Assembly (NCBI GenBank): GCA_010356995.1
Contig: ML996692.1
Coordinates: forward strand, 1,003,933-1,067,932
Direction of reading: 5' to 3'
DNA length: 64,000 bases
Source: Trichodelitschia bisporula
Lineage: Eukaryota; Ascomycota; Dothideomycetes; Phaeotrichales; Phaeotrichaceae
Shown: positions 11,169 to 22,645 of the stretch, one piece after another
How positions within the stretch are numbered: the stretch's first letter is position 1
Layout: each line of letters opens with the position of its first letter
Translations under genes and position numbers: made by a program
The notes under the pieces: generated by a model
Told to the model about the DNA's origin: nothing
What the model saw: only the letters and a program-made list of their open reading frames with translations
The model's database searches: none

Positions 11169-13794
11169 CGCGAAGGGCGTTGCGGGAGCGTTCGAAGCGA
11201 TAGACTGTGGTCGGATCGTGGAATTGCTCAAAAGGATGCTGTCGGCGAGCGTGTTCGAGGAAGCGGGCGTTGTGGAGTGGAAGTGGAGGGCGTGGAGAGG
11301 TGCAGGCGCAGGTTGTCGGGGGTTGCGAAACCCGCGAGCCTTGGCACCCGCCGGGGAAATGAGCGCCAGTTTGCCAACCAATCAGTTGCGTCCGTCAGCA
11401 ACGGCGTGCGACGGAACAGGAGAACAGAACAATTGTAGAGGCAAATGGGATCAAGTGAAAGGATGGAGTAGACGGTGTTGGTTTGCTATGGTGGGACAAT
11501 CTCATTTGATATTTATCTCCTCTCCCCCCCCTTCGTAGCTTCCCGTCAGCTAACCGTGGTGCTGTCCAACTGCGAACTCTCTCGTCACTTTCGCCTTCCC
11601 CAGCCTCCGCTGGCACTCCGCCTTGCACGCCTGAGTTGGCACCGTGGGGCCGCCAACTCAGTGGTCGCCATCTCACCACGGCGAACTGCGGCCCAATCGG
11701 CCTCTAACACCTAAAACCCAGCGAATGGGCATGGGAAATCTTTTGGAACGTGTCGGAACATTGTAGAACATACTCCTGATGGCTAATGAGTGAGGCTCGA
11801 CCGGACCTACCGCCGGCGAAGGCATGGAGCATTGAGGCACGTAGTTCATGCAGCTGTCAATGTGAAAAGGCATGGCGGCTTAAAGGCCTATATTCATAAA
11901 CGTCAAGTACGTCAACCTCTTTACGTGATAAGGCAGGGTGGGCCTCGTGTCCAGCCCTATCTACTAATTCCCCGGTGGCGTTCAGTCAATAATGCATGGC
12001 ACTCAGTATGGCGTCCATGCAAGGAGAGACATGGCAAGCCACGATACTAGATGCGAACGTCGATTGCTGAGTGCGGGGAAGGGTGTACGAATACGGATGT
12101 ACTTTAGGTTGCAAGCAGTCTCCGGAAAAGCATGGCTGCCAGGGGTATGTTTGAAACGATATCGGTTGCTATTTCCCACACAACGTTTTGACGAACAACC
12201 GCTGAGTCGATCAGTTTCGCGTCAGCGAGGATTAGCGTGCAAGACGTCAGTAGTATCCTAGAACCAGATCATGGAACCGGGGATCTGCTCACCTGGGAAA
12301 AAAAGAGTGAAGTGCCACCTTCGCCAGAATAATCGGAATCGAATTATGCTCTTCCCTGCATCCCGAAGGAGAACAGAGTCAATCATGCCGCGTATTGCAC
12401 TCAAGTATCACGCCCCACCTTTCGGCAGAGACGCACACAATCTCTGCACCAGCTCCCATGGTTGCATACCCCTCCTGAGGAAGGAGCAGCCCCGAGTTTC
12501 TGATGCCGGATGCAAGCGCTTTCGCGCCAGGCCCTCACAGGCAGCTGCCAGAGCTCCGTCCGCAAGCAGACAGAGGGTAGCGAGAGGTAGAGATTACTCC
12601 GAATTTCTCATTTGCGTATAGGGATGAACTGAGCGGAGCTCAGCCATCTGTTTGTAGCAAAGAAACGCAGCTATGGCGAAGGTGGCACTTGAGGGTGGAA
12701 ATTTTTGGAGACGGATCTTTCTTATGATGCTTTCGCGAAGCTCGTGCACAGGCCACCGGATGCGCGGCCATAATTCCGCCGCGCCCGGGGGGGTCTCGAC
12801 CACAACCTCATGCTCAGTATGTCTTCTCAAGGTCACTCGGCACTTGATCTTCGAAATATTTCGCTATGTGAATCTTCCCATCTTTTTGGTTCTCCGTACT
12901 TCTTATTTTTGTGCTGGCAGGATTCCGGCGGTACCCGTAGACGTAACTTGCACCATTCTGTCTTGAATCACTACCCTTATAATTTTCCACTTCTAGAACA
13001 CCCCGAGCATTTCGGATACCGCGGAGACCAATCATAGGGTTACTGAAAGCATAGTCTTTACAGTTATGGATTCTTGAATGAGCTGGAAGATGTCGAACGA
13101 GCAATTCTGGCCAGCCGCTGGCTTGACTGTACCGCGCAGTAAAGCGGTTGATAGGAGATGGATTGCTCAAATGATGTAGTGCATGATTCCCCGCAACTTG
13201 CTAGCCTCAATGGACCCTTTATGTCTCCACACTCAGCCCTGAGTCCACCTTTGCTGGTGTTGTCTCCTTCGAGGGTCTTCCAGTTGCCATCTCAGCCTAT
13301 GTTGATCGGGTGCGATTCAAAATCACAACATGAGTGACGCAAATTGACATGACACGCTCTACTCCATATGCTCGGACAACGAGCCGCAAGCCTTAGGAGG
13401 ATGATGGCCATACGCGAGCTCTTCCTCGCTTCCTCTCCAGCTTGGTTCGTACGCGTTCTCTCAAATCCAGCTTTGCTGACTCCATTCAGATCAGATGCAC
13501 TCCGGTTCACCGTCAAGTCCCGGCACATGAGCTCGAGGCTAAACATTCCCTTTCCCATTGTGTCCATCAGCCTCAACGATGTCTGTAATTCCGAGATTGC
13601 TCCTTACGCTACCTCTACTTTGAGCCCTGGGACATCCATCGCTTTCATTTACTGCAGCTGGGTTTCTTCATAGCGCACTCACCGTATCTCCGCAACTTTC
13701 CAGGTGTTATGTACGCTTCTTGTCCTCACACATTGCTTTTCATTGCCTGACAATCTTCAGCTTCTCCTCCACTTGATCGTCCAAAGATTTCAGA
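11169..13794. other. 2.6-kb divergent gap without a supported gene
   Basis: Separates the start of RAX1 and the start of the kinase-like gene. Several short frames occur, the best being a 118-codon minus-strand frame at 12814-13170 and a 101-codon plus-strand frame at 13368-13673. None shows a domain, a convincing intron set or a biased codon pattern. The plus frame could be an upstream exon of the next gene or a small orphan gene; I cannot support either. Confidence 0.5.
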
Positions 13795-15678
13795 ATGATT
13801 GTCTTTCACACTGGCAAGCAACACCCAATCAGCTCAATACTCAACAGCATATGTAAAGGAAAGAAGTCGAGGAAACCCCGCAAACAGCGGACGTCAAGCT
13901 CGAGACAGCTTGGGCGTAACCCACCTCCGGTCGCGTCAACTACCGCGCCCCCTAGTGGGCAGGGATACGAGCTTAGGTTCGACAGCCCAACCGGCAGTTT
14001 CAGCCAGGGAACCATCTTGAAGCTGGTCAAATCACTGGTTGGCTCTTACTATGGCTATCGCTGTTGGGTTCACAGTCGAAAAGTCGGCAATCACGCCCAA
14101 ATCATCATCGTCAAGTTCTTCAGCGGTGCCAAAGTGGTTCTCAAGATACCCTCCTCCGGTACCCCTGGAATATGGACGGCAAAAGAAGCGGCCCTGCTCC
14201 ACTCGGAGGCGATGACCATGCGGTACATCAACGAAGTGTGCGAGGGGGCTCTTGTACCCCTTACACTCGCTCACGACACCTCGTGCAGGAATGCCGTTGG
14301 CGCCCCATACATCCTCATGGATTGTATGGAGGGCATGCCACTCACTAATATGTGGCCACGACGCTACGGTGTGGAAAATTTCGAAGAGCTTCGAGCCAAC
14401 GTCCTGCGAAGCCTCGCCAAGGCGATGGCTGACATCCGACAAGCCCAATTTTTCGGCATCGGTATGCCATGGTTCAATTACAGCGACTGCAGCGATGCCC
14501 GCGTTCTGGACCTTCCAAGAGCAGAGCTGGAGATGGTTCCATACCACATTCGTCGCGGCCACTCAGTTTTGAGCGATCCCCCACCGCGTTCCGCCTATGC
14601 CTACCTCCGCAAGCACCTCGATCAAATGTTTGATGGTCTCCCGAACCTCCCATTTTATCGGAGCAGAAAGCTCTTCTTAGAGCTATACCTGGACTGCCTG
14701 CCATTCTCGTACCTCAGCAAACAATTTGAAGGTGTCGAGACATTTGGAGTGACCCCTCCGGATTTCGATATGGACAACATTCTTGTCGACTCAGAGGGCA
14801 ATGTGACCGCTATTCTGGGATGGAGAGGTGTTGAAACGCGGCCGCAATATCTCTCTTGGGCTGCAGTTCCGAAATGGCTACGGGGTGACTACCACGCATC
14901 ATACTGCTGGCCATATGCTGGAAGTTACCCGTCGTATGAACTTGAGCGCTACCGGCAAATGTATGTAGAGGCCATGAAAGTGGCGCTCATTGGCAATGAC
15001 GACTGGCGTTATACGCAGCTGTCAGCAACGGCCTGCGCATTGCAGGACGTTTTGTACGAGGGTAGTGACGTTGTCCACTTTTGCGACATACTCCTCGAAG
15101 CCGTCTTGCCACGAGTCAACCAAGCGGCTTTTTACGACCAACTCTTTCACAAGGGGTGGGTTTCTTCCAACTTTGAGAATTCTGCGGACCAGGTTCTTCA
15201 GCGAATGCGCGATCTTTTCTTCCCAGACCTGTACTTCCATGAGGATGACACCCTGGAGCCGGATGAGAAGCATCACAGTCATACACGATTGCGGAAAGGC
15301 ACGAGTAGATCTTGGTCGTCAACCGATGGACAGCAATCAACTTATGTTGGTTCAAGTCCGACCGTCAAATCCGACACACTCTGGAGCCGCCCGCATAGAA
15401 AGCACCATTCAGAATCACGGGTCTCCACATACAAGTCAGCACAGTCATCGCCGCAGACACGGTCTCCGCCGCATGCACAGTCTTCGCCGCAGGGGCGAAG
15501 GCAAACGGCGTCTCCAGTCTCTGTCCTGTCACCAGTGCCCTCGCCGGATCCAACCGCTGACCAGGCACCGGAAGCGCCCGTCGGTGAAGCACTCAACCAT
15601 CTTGAATCTGGTGGAGTTGCGGTGACAGGACGGGCCAAAGTGGTTACCATTACCAAGCTCAGTCCTCCTTCGAAGTGA
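13795..15678 (+). CDS. Aminoglycoside-phosphotransferase-like fungal protein, probable pseudokinase
   Basis: Uninterrupted 627-codon gene. Residues about 70-460 follow the fungal APH/choline-kinase-like fold. A nucleotide-lobe lysine sits in VVLKIP (K117) and a helix glutamate in LLHSEAM (E138). The hinge is APYILMDCMEGMPL, and the region equivalent to the catalytic loop is TPPDFDMDNILV (320-331). In active relatives this loop is usually H-x-D-x(4)-N and the metal-binding motif is IIDW. Here the histidine is replaced by proline (D323 and N328 stay) and the metal aspartate by glycine in AILGWRG (G342). Catalysis is therefore doubtful, and a binding or scaffold role is likelier. The tail from 480 is Ser/Pro/His-rich and disordered, with SPQTRSPPHAQSSPQ repeats. 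The start ATG is the first in frame, but an upstream exon cannot be excluded. Substrate unknown. Confidence 0.8.
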   Translation: MIVFHTGKQHPISSILNSICKGKKSRKPRKQRTSSSRQLGRNPPPVASTTAPPSGQGYELRFDSPTGSFSQGTILKLVKSLVGSYYGYRCWVHSRKVGNHAQIIIVKFFSGAKVVLKIPSSGTPGIWTAKEAALLHSEAMTMRYINEVCEGALVPLTLAHDTSCRNAVGAPYILMDCMEGMPLTNMWPRRYGVENFEELRANVLRSLAKAMADIRQAQFFGIGMPWFNYSDCSDARVLDLPRAELEMVPYHIRRGHSVLSDPPPRSAYAYLRKHLDQMFDGLPNLPFYRSRKLFLELYLDCLPFSYLSKQFEGVETFGVTPPDFDMDNILVDSEGNVTAILGWRGVETRPQYLSWAAVPKWLRGDYHASYCWPYAGSYPSYELERYRQMYVEAMKVALIGNDDWRYTQLSATACALQDVLYEGSDVVHFCDILLEAVLPRVNQAAFYDQLFHKGWVSSNFENSADQVLQRMRDLFFPDLYFHEDDTLEPDEKHHSHTRLRKGTSRSWSSTDGQQSTYVGSSPTVKSDTLWSRPHRKHHSESRVSTYKSAQSSPQTRSPPHAQSSPQGRRQTASPVSVLSPVPSPDPTADQAPEAPVGEALNHLESGGVAVTGRAKVVTITKLSPPSK

Positions 15679-16202
15679 AGTTGACAGAAGAGTAGTAGTT
15701 CTTCCCTGTATGCAATGAGATCATTTGCTAAGTGCCTTTCTGACTACCGCCTTTGCATAGCCGCTCTTTGCCGTGTAATCCAGACGATGTTGATTGAATC
15801 TCGTTTGGCCTTTTTCGTTCCTTTCCCACGTTTTCGGAGGCTTGCTGCGGGCCCGGCCGAAGCCAAGTCGGATTGGTCCTAAGAATGCCATTACCTGATC
15901 GTACCCGAACTGCCTGTGACCAACAGTGGTTGCGGCACGGAGAAGATAACACTAGTTCCGCAGCTGTGCCCCACATTCTTCCATCTAGCCCTCCGCCACC
16001 AACAAGGATAAAAGCGCCTAGCACGCGCCTAGTGACGTCAAACTAGGAAAATAGTTTCCTTTAGAAGCCTTCGGCCTCGTCATCACGTGGGGACTAAGGA
16101 CTTCACGGCACATCGGCACGCCCCAGGACGACATATATTTGCCTAGCTGCTCCCCCCGCCTCTCGTTCTTTTCCTCTCTCAAATAATTCCGTTCTCCTGC
16201 GA
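15679..16202. promoter_or_regulatory. Intergenic and promoter region of the MFS porter
   Basis: Contains a CACGTG E-box palindrome near 16085, an ACATATATTT TATA-like element near 16131, and a CT-rich leader (TCTCGTTCTTTTCCTCTCTC) ending just before the ATG at 16203. This arrangement is typical of filamentous-fungal promoters. No gene is supported here. Confidence 0.45.
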
Positions 16203-17968
16203 ATGAGAACTCAAAACAAAGGCAGCACGCCAGGACTAATTAACCCCCCAAACGCCACCTCTGCCCCGCGCGCAGAAAGCCACAATGGTGCGCCACCGCG
16301 CACCTGCTCCCCGGTCCCGGTCCGCTCCACCCGCTCGGCGGGCCGGTCCGAGTCGGCCGAGTCGGTCGTCTCCGGCCTAACCGCCCGGGAATGGACGGAT
16401 ATCAAAGCCCCCGTTGACGTCAAGGCTGAAAAGGCCCACCATTATTCGGACGAGAAATATGGGTCGGAAGAGAAAATCGAGGATTCGGATCGGCCCGTTC
16501 GCACGTCCAGCCCTGCGGCTGCGGGGCATGCGCACGTCGAGCTTAACCGTTGCCAGTCGCTGCCGCCGCCGTCAACGGTGAGCATGCAGGACGATGGAGA
16601 GACATGGTACCCTGAGGGTGGGCTGCAGGGATGGCTTGTTGTGCTTGGGTCATTTTTGGGCATGTTGGTTGCATTTGGGTTTATGAATACCAGTAAGTGG
16701 GGACCAAAGACGGTTACCCGGCGCTGATGCTGATCGTTTCCTAGTCGGGGTATGGCAGACACACTTGACCCGGAACCAACTCAAGGGATACGATGAAAGT
16801 ACCATCGGATGGATCTTCAGTTTTTATATCTTCCTGGCTTTCGTAGGCGGCATCCAGGTCGGCCCTATTGTCGACTCGAAGGGCCCGAAGCTCCTCCTCC
16901 TCTCCGGCAGCATCCTGATTGTCGCCGCCGTGCTCCTCATGGGCGTATGCACCCGTATGTCCCCACCCCCCTCAGCCTTTTACCACCCACTAACACGCCC
17001 AAGAATACTGGCACTTCATGCTCACCATCGGCCTGATGGCCGGGCTAGGCACCTCCCTCCTCTTCACACCCTGCATCGCCTGCATAGGCCACTTCTTCCA
17101 CAAAACGCGCGGCAACGCAACCGGCATCGCCGCCGCCGGCGGCTCCGTCGGGGGCGTGATCTTCCCACTGATGCTCCAGCGCCTCATCCCCTCCATCGGC
17201 TTCGCCTGGGCCACGCGCGCCCTCGCGCTAATCTTCGTAATCCTATGCATCGCAAGCGTCCTAATGGTGCGCACGCGCCTCCCCCCCAAACCCGGCGCCA
17301 ACCTCATCCCCTCAATGAGCATCCTGCGCGACCCAGCCTTCGCCCTCACCACCGTTGCCGTCTTCTGCATGGAGTGGGGCCTCTTCCTGCCGATTACCTT
17401 CCTGGCCTCGTTTGTGCTGGACAGCGGCGTGCCGGGCGGGACGCAGTTCGCGTTCACGTGTCTCGCGGTTTTGAACGCAGGCAGTTGCGTCGGGCGGTAC
17501 GTGCCAGGCGTGGTGGCAGACCGGATCGGGCGCTTCAACTGCATGCTCATTGCGCTGGTGGGGTGCATGTGCACCGTTCTCGGACTCTGGCTTCCAGCCT
17601 CACTGCTAGGCACCAACTCAGCCGGGATCGCGCACCCCGCGGCCAAGCCCGTCGTGCTCGTTTTCTCGGTCCTGTTCGGCATCTTCTCCGGGTCGAATAT
17701 CTCGCTGACGCCGGTGTGTGTTGGCCAGCTGTGCGATACCGAGGAGTATGGCCGGTACTACTCGACGTGTTATACGCTCGTGGCGTTTGGGACGCTGACT
17801 GGCATTCCGATTGCCGGTGCGCTGATCCAGAAGTGTGCTGGGAAGTATTATGGGGTTGTCTGCTTTACTGGCGCGTGCTATGTCATGGCATTTTTGGCTA
17901 TGGGCGCGGCGAGGGTGCTGAAGGTTGGATGGAGGATTAAGGGGGAGCAGGGCTGGGTGATCTTTTAG
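16203..17968 (+). CDS. MFS monocarboxylate-porter-like transporter (Mch/MCT type)
   Basis: Exons 16203-16692, 16745-16954 and 17004-17968 give 554 residues; introns are 52 and 49 bp. A disordered cytosolic N-terminus of about 140 residues precedes twelve helices starting at GLQGWLVVLGSFLGMLVAFGF. Family marks are the loop after helix 1 (IGVWQTHL), the helix 2-3 region WIFSFYIFLAFVGG with VGPIVDSKGPK, and LFTPCIACIGHFFHKTRGNATGIAAAGGSVGG. Another is GRYVPGVVADRIGRFN between helices 8 and 9. These fit the fungal Mch (monocarboxylate transporter homologue) group, whose members carry substrates such as riboflavin (Mch5) or remain without a known one. The substrate cannot be read from sequence. 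Plasma membrane location is likely but inferred. Preceded by a CT-rich leader. Confidence 0.92.
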
Positions 17969-18530
17969 GAGAATGAAGTACGCAATGAGGCCCTATTCCT
18001 GAGAAGCGAAGACGGAGCGACGTAATGCCTAGCAATATAATGACGAATGGAGTCCTCAAGGAATTATCTTGCTGCACACCTGTGGATACGTAAGCAATGC
18101 GTCCAGTGACATGTTGAGCCAACCCATCACTACATCCTCTCCGAATGGTCTCATACACCAATCTCCGCATGTGCTTGTATAGAGGTTTGATTGCTTTACC
18201 ATAATCCTCTTCATCAATACCCATCTGCTGACATAATCCTTGAGCCGACCAGTCGAACTCAAATGTGACATCGCCATCAAACAGTCAAGGTGAATACAGG
18301 AGAACATGCTCGACAACTTCCAAACCGAACAAGTGATCGCCACCAACACGACGGTGAGGAGGAAAGATTATTGGGACCGAAAAGGTGCTCCGAAGTCAGG
18401 GGTATACATGCAAACAACTACCGCCCATTCTCTCCAACTCCCTGAATTCCGCTTCCCAGAAACACCCACCATGAACTCTTGCAAATGCTGAAATGCCCAT
18501 ACGCCATTTAATGCTGTCAAAACGTCGCAA
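17969..18530. other. Convergent intergenic region, no gene seen
   Basis: Sits between the stop of the MFS porter and the stop of the minus-strand membrane protein. Somewhat richer in AT than flanking coding DNA, consistent with 3' untranslated regions. No recognisable feature. Confidence 0.6.
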
Positions 18531-19801
18531 TCAAGGAAGACGGATCCGGAACGCCGGGTGAATATCGCTCGGTGTTGTCGGTCTCTGTTGAAATAAGACG
18601 GTGCTCCGCGGAGCTGCCGTCACAATGTAGTCCACTCCATCGTCACTAACATAGCTTGGAGGTCGGGGCCCGACTTGAGCAGTTTGGCTCATCTCAGGAG
18701 TGTGGCTGCTAGCAGCCGGAGAAACAGGTGACATCTGAGAGGATTGGGGAGAAGTCGAACCATCCGCAGAGCTGGAGTCTCCAACACGCTGCCAATGGAG
18801 AAGCGCGGGGTTTACTCGCTGAATGCAACGTTAGCGCTATAGTAATCATTGGGGGCTGACACATACCACACTGCATCGCCAGAGGCCATAGGCCGGTGGT
18901 GGCGCCTTCAGTGACTCCAGCTTAGCTTCCTCAACCGTTCCGTCCTCAGCGCGCGCAACGATTTCTTCGTCACGTGCAAGGTGAACGCGAATCGGTACGG
19001 TAGGCTGAAATCCTTCAGGACCAGCAACGCTCGGGATACGCTCGAGGCGTTGCTGATTCTTTGGCCGAAGGTGCAAGATGCAGACGCGGATGAGCGAGTG
19101 CACAAAGAAGATCAGGGTTCCGACGATGGTGAGGATGAACAAGACGTGGAGCTCCTGGCCCAACCCCTTTACAGTGAGGGCGATTGTGAGATCTAGGCAA
19201 TGTTAGCAGCTATCATGCATCATACAGGGAGAAGCGTACAGGTAGTGAGAATGGCAGCCAAAAACACCCCAGAAACAAAGCAGGCTAGGGCCTTGCCTCG
19301 AGTCGGCCCTCTCATGGGCAGACAGTTGCCTCTCCTCCTTGGGCCCGAAGGCTTCCGCACCCAGGCATTTGGCGGGGCTCTTCTCTTCCGCCTCCGATGT
19401 CTTCTAGCGGGAGCTGCAGCCTCCAAGTCCCGGTCTTCATCCACCACTGGGGAAGGATCAGACGGGTGACGAAAGGAGGGTAAGACCGCAGGCGCCGGCT
19501 GAGTGGGCGATTCATCCCAGTTGCTGGCGGGAGAGTATGCCTGCACGAGGGGCGGATTGAGAGGAAGATGCGAAGCCGAAGACGCGGCTGACTGAGTGTA
19601 TCCCGGTTGGACTCGCCCGAAAAATCCTCGAACTCGAGCCCTCGGCGTACCGTTGATGGGAGCATTTGGATTCGGGCTTCTGGAATAAAGGGAACTGGAA
19701 GCTGGCGATCCCATGTCTCGCAAGAGAGATCGTATGTTGTCTTGTATGGCGCTCAGCCGGGAAGTCCGAGGGTCGGGCTGTGTGCTGGTCGGAAGAGCCA
19801 T
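18531..19801 (-). CDS. Conserved fungal two-helix membrane protein of unknown function
   Basis: Exons 19801-19240, 19192-18867 and 18818-18531 give 391 residues with introns of 47 and 48 bp. The N-terminal third is Ser/Pro-rich and ends in a basic stretch (ARRHRRRKRR). Two closely spaced helices follow: CFVSGVFLAAILTTY, joined across intron 1 to LTIALTVKG, and LHVLFILTIVGTLIFFVHSLIRVCIL. The cytosolic tail holds the ordered blocks AGPEGFQPTVPIRVHLARDEE, PPPAYGLWRCSVRVNP, LLHWQRV and RPPSYVSDDGVDYIV. I recognise this block pattern as a recurrent hypothetical protein of filamentous ascomycetes, with PPxY-like motifs (PPAY, PPSY) that could bind WW-domain ubiquitin ligases of the Rsp5 type. That last point is inference; no function is known to me. 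Confidence 0.75.
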
Positions 19802-21323
19802 GGTGAAGGTTGTTCAAATGCTCGAATCCGTGTGTAGATAGGTCTCAGCAAAGAGCCCAATTATGCCGTCCAGAAAGGAAGTGGAGGGTGTGGAAAAAAG
19901 GTCGCGACGAGGAGCGTATTTGAGCACGTCCGGCACTCTGCCACGACACCAAGTATGCTGCGACTAGGTTCTCCGTCGCGTCTGAGTTGTTTACCGTCTA
20001 GCTTCGTGTTGACGAGATCAAAAGACTATGAATGAGTGGATGTCGGCTGCGTTACGAGCGACCGGGTGGCCATGCACATGCCGGGGAGGGTGAGAGCTTC
20101 TTCCCCACCGCTGGAATGGGTATGGTGTTTGCGCAAAAGGAAACTATTCTGCAGGTTGGAGATCTTGAGGTGTTCGTGGAGCCTAATGGAAAAGGTGTTA
20201 GTGGTCTGGATGTCGGACGTGCAGCGTGCTTGCTTGAATGATTGGCGAAGGCGGGTGGTGGAGGGCAGGACGGAAAACGGGAAGCTGCTTGTGGGAAGCA
20301 AGGCTAGTACGATGGAAAGGTCGACGACGACGACATTGATAGCCAACGAAGAGGGCGCGGGGATAAAGGGCCGAAACGCCCTGGTCAACAGAGGTACCGA
20401 GATGCGGGCTTGGGTGGTGACGGGAGACTCAAAAGAGGGAGTGGTCCAATAGAGTAGAGTAGGATGGGAGTATCAAGAGGTAGTTGGCAACAGCGAGTGT
20501 GAGGGTAACGAGTGTAGACAAGCAAAGAACCTCAAGTCCCTGGCACTTGTTGGCCTTGGTGGGACAAAAGAGGAGGGCTCGAGACCATGCATCTGCATGA
20601 TGTCTGTTACGAGGAGCGAGCGGAGGAGAACGATGGCTCGCGGGCCAGTGGTCGGCGAAGTCGAAGCTGGAGCTGCTGAAACGTTTGGCCGTCTCAAGTT
20701 TCAGCCAAGCCAAACCTCCCACCTCTCCACCGGCCGCCAGTGCGCCACCACCGCCATCCTTCAAAACACGGTTGTGCCACTTGTTGTTGCTCCCTTATCC
20801 TCGTCTGGAAGTTATTGGCCCATCATCTAAACTGAAATTGGAGAAATTGGAAATTTTGGCCAACATGACTGGACTGTCACTGCTGCTCATGCCAAACTCC
20901 ATTGCCCTCAGCCATGCCCCCACGACGCGGCCATGCTCCGTCACTCTGAATTCTACTAGTTAATGTACATGGTATTTGCGGCAATCATCATCAAACTGCC
21001 AGTGAAGAAACCCTACATCATCATGCCCGACCAGTGTTCCTCTTGTGACACAAAAAGCATCGGATGTCGAGGGCTTCACCTTCAGCTAAAACATTCGCCC
21101 CCTGCCTATTTCGCAAGTTCACCCAGCACCACACTACGATCTGAAGACCCGGAAACGACTGTAACAAGTTGAACCGTTAGCTTACTGGACCAATAAGAGA
21201 AACGACGAGGGGATACCCCAGCTATTGCAACGCATGCTAAGCGGGAGCAGCAAATCACGCATGAAGCCGCTATTTCGTTCCATAAACGTTCGCGCCGAGT
21301 CGGCTCTCGTTCAAGAACAAGCA
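19802..21323. other. 1.5-kb intergenic region between two minus-strand genes
   Basis: Holds the promoter of the two-helix membrane protein and the 3' flank of the U5 snRNP WD gene. Open frames on both strands around 20026-20764 overlap one another, are low in complexity and have no domain. No gene is supported. Confidence 0.55.
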
Positions 21324-22645
21324 TCAGCTCGCATAGTTCCCGTGGACTATGCAGAGACGATACGATAGGAGAGAATGAAGATCCACAAGAAACACATGAC
21401 GAAGACGCATAAACTTACTTATGGGGTCATCTCCCGGATAGAAGCGGACGTCATTGACTGCGCCTTTGTGGCCCGGAAGTTTCGAGAGGAGCTTTCCGCT
21501 GCTGGCTTCCCAGATAACAACGCTACGGTCTCCGCTTCCAGCAGCAATCTTTTGGCCCGTCGGGTTCCAGCTTGCACGCAGCAGATTCTTCTCCATACCA
21601 GTGGGAGCGCCATCGAATGTTCGCACATGCCGATCTGCTGCTGCATAAGGCCGAATGTCCCATGTCCGGACAGTGGAGTCGTGCGCATTAGAGAGCAAGA
21701 AGTTTGAATCTGGCGACACTTGCAAAGAAGTGACCGTATCCATGTGGCCGATCAAGGAGTACAAGACCGCCTTTTTGCGCAGATCCCACACTTTGATGTC
21801 ATTATCGATACCGCCGGAATAGATCTCGTATCCAGCTTCCGATACCGCTACAGCAGTGATAGGAAATTCGGTCGCAATATAATCGGCGGCATCTTTTGTC
21901 CTCGGATCCCATATCTTTACTATGTTAGCACAGTCCATTTCAGTGCGGAGGTTTACGTACACCTATGGTTCCATCATCAGAGCCACTCACGAGGAACTCC
22001 TCGCCGCGCTTCCTGACATCCAAAGCGTTGACGATTTCCTCATGCCCCTCATGCCGACGTATCCTCGTCCCAGTTTCCAGATCCCAGCGAGATATCGTCA
22101 TATCCGCCGAAGCCGAGAATATGGATGCCGAGTCGCGCGACCAGTGGAGATCGAGAATCGCCCCCTTGTGCCCACTGAGGACACCATAGTTTTCACATTG
22201 GCCGTAGGTGTGCCACAGCACTATCAATTATGAGCAGGTGTCACTAAAGGCGCATGATATACGCACAGATTGTTCGGTCCATGGAACCGGAGGCGATGAA
22301 CTGGCCGGTAGGATCAAATCTTGTCGCAAATACCTCGCCGGAGTGACCTGCAGGCTATCAGCGAGGCTTTCAGAAAGAATCATGCGTAACTTACCGTTCA
22401 ACTCCATGACGGGGGCCTGAAGACCACTTGTGCGCGGCACCTATTACCCGCAGTAATTAGCTTTCCTACAAGCTATGGTCCTCCGTGCAGAAGATACCCA
22501 CAGTCTGTATGAGAGCTCCATTTTTCGAGCTGGAATTGACAAGCGCGATTGAGCGAGCATTCCCGAGGTTCGCATCAGACTTCTGGCGCTTGACAAGCTG
22601 TGAGCTGCCAAACGAATCGGCCGCCGGCCGCTTTTCGGATGACAT
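21324..22645 (-). CDS. spf38: U5 snRNP 40-kDa WD40 protein (SNRNP40 / Spf38-like)
   Basis: Seven-bladed WD40 propeller of the U5 snRNP, which contacts Prp8 in the spliceosome. Six exons are proposed on the minus strand: 22645-22502, 22440-22395, 22347-22267, 22220-21961, 21914-21419 and 21346-21324, giving 349 residues. Exon 1 starts MSSEKRPAADSFG and reads into NGALIQT; the next exons give VPRTSGLQAPVMELNG, HSGEVFATRFDPTGQ and SMDRTILLWHTYG. Later blades contain VSGSDDGTIGIWDPR, GGIDNDIKVWDLRKK, TVRTWDIRPYA and AAGSGDRSVVIWEA. These lines match SNRNP40 orthologues almost residue by residue. The C-terminus is unusual: after PGDDPI the last exon adds only a few residues, whereas relatives continue with a further strand containing SSDR and LMLGEL. 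Shares a short divergent promoter with BET3. Confidence 0.91.

Noticed and set aside
18056-18349. 97-codon minus-strand frame in the convergent gap
   Set aside because: Lies in presumed 3' flanks and has no domain, paired intron or conserved block.
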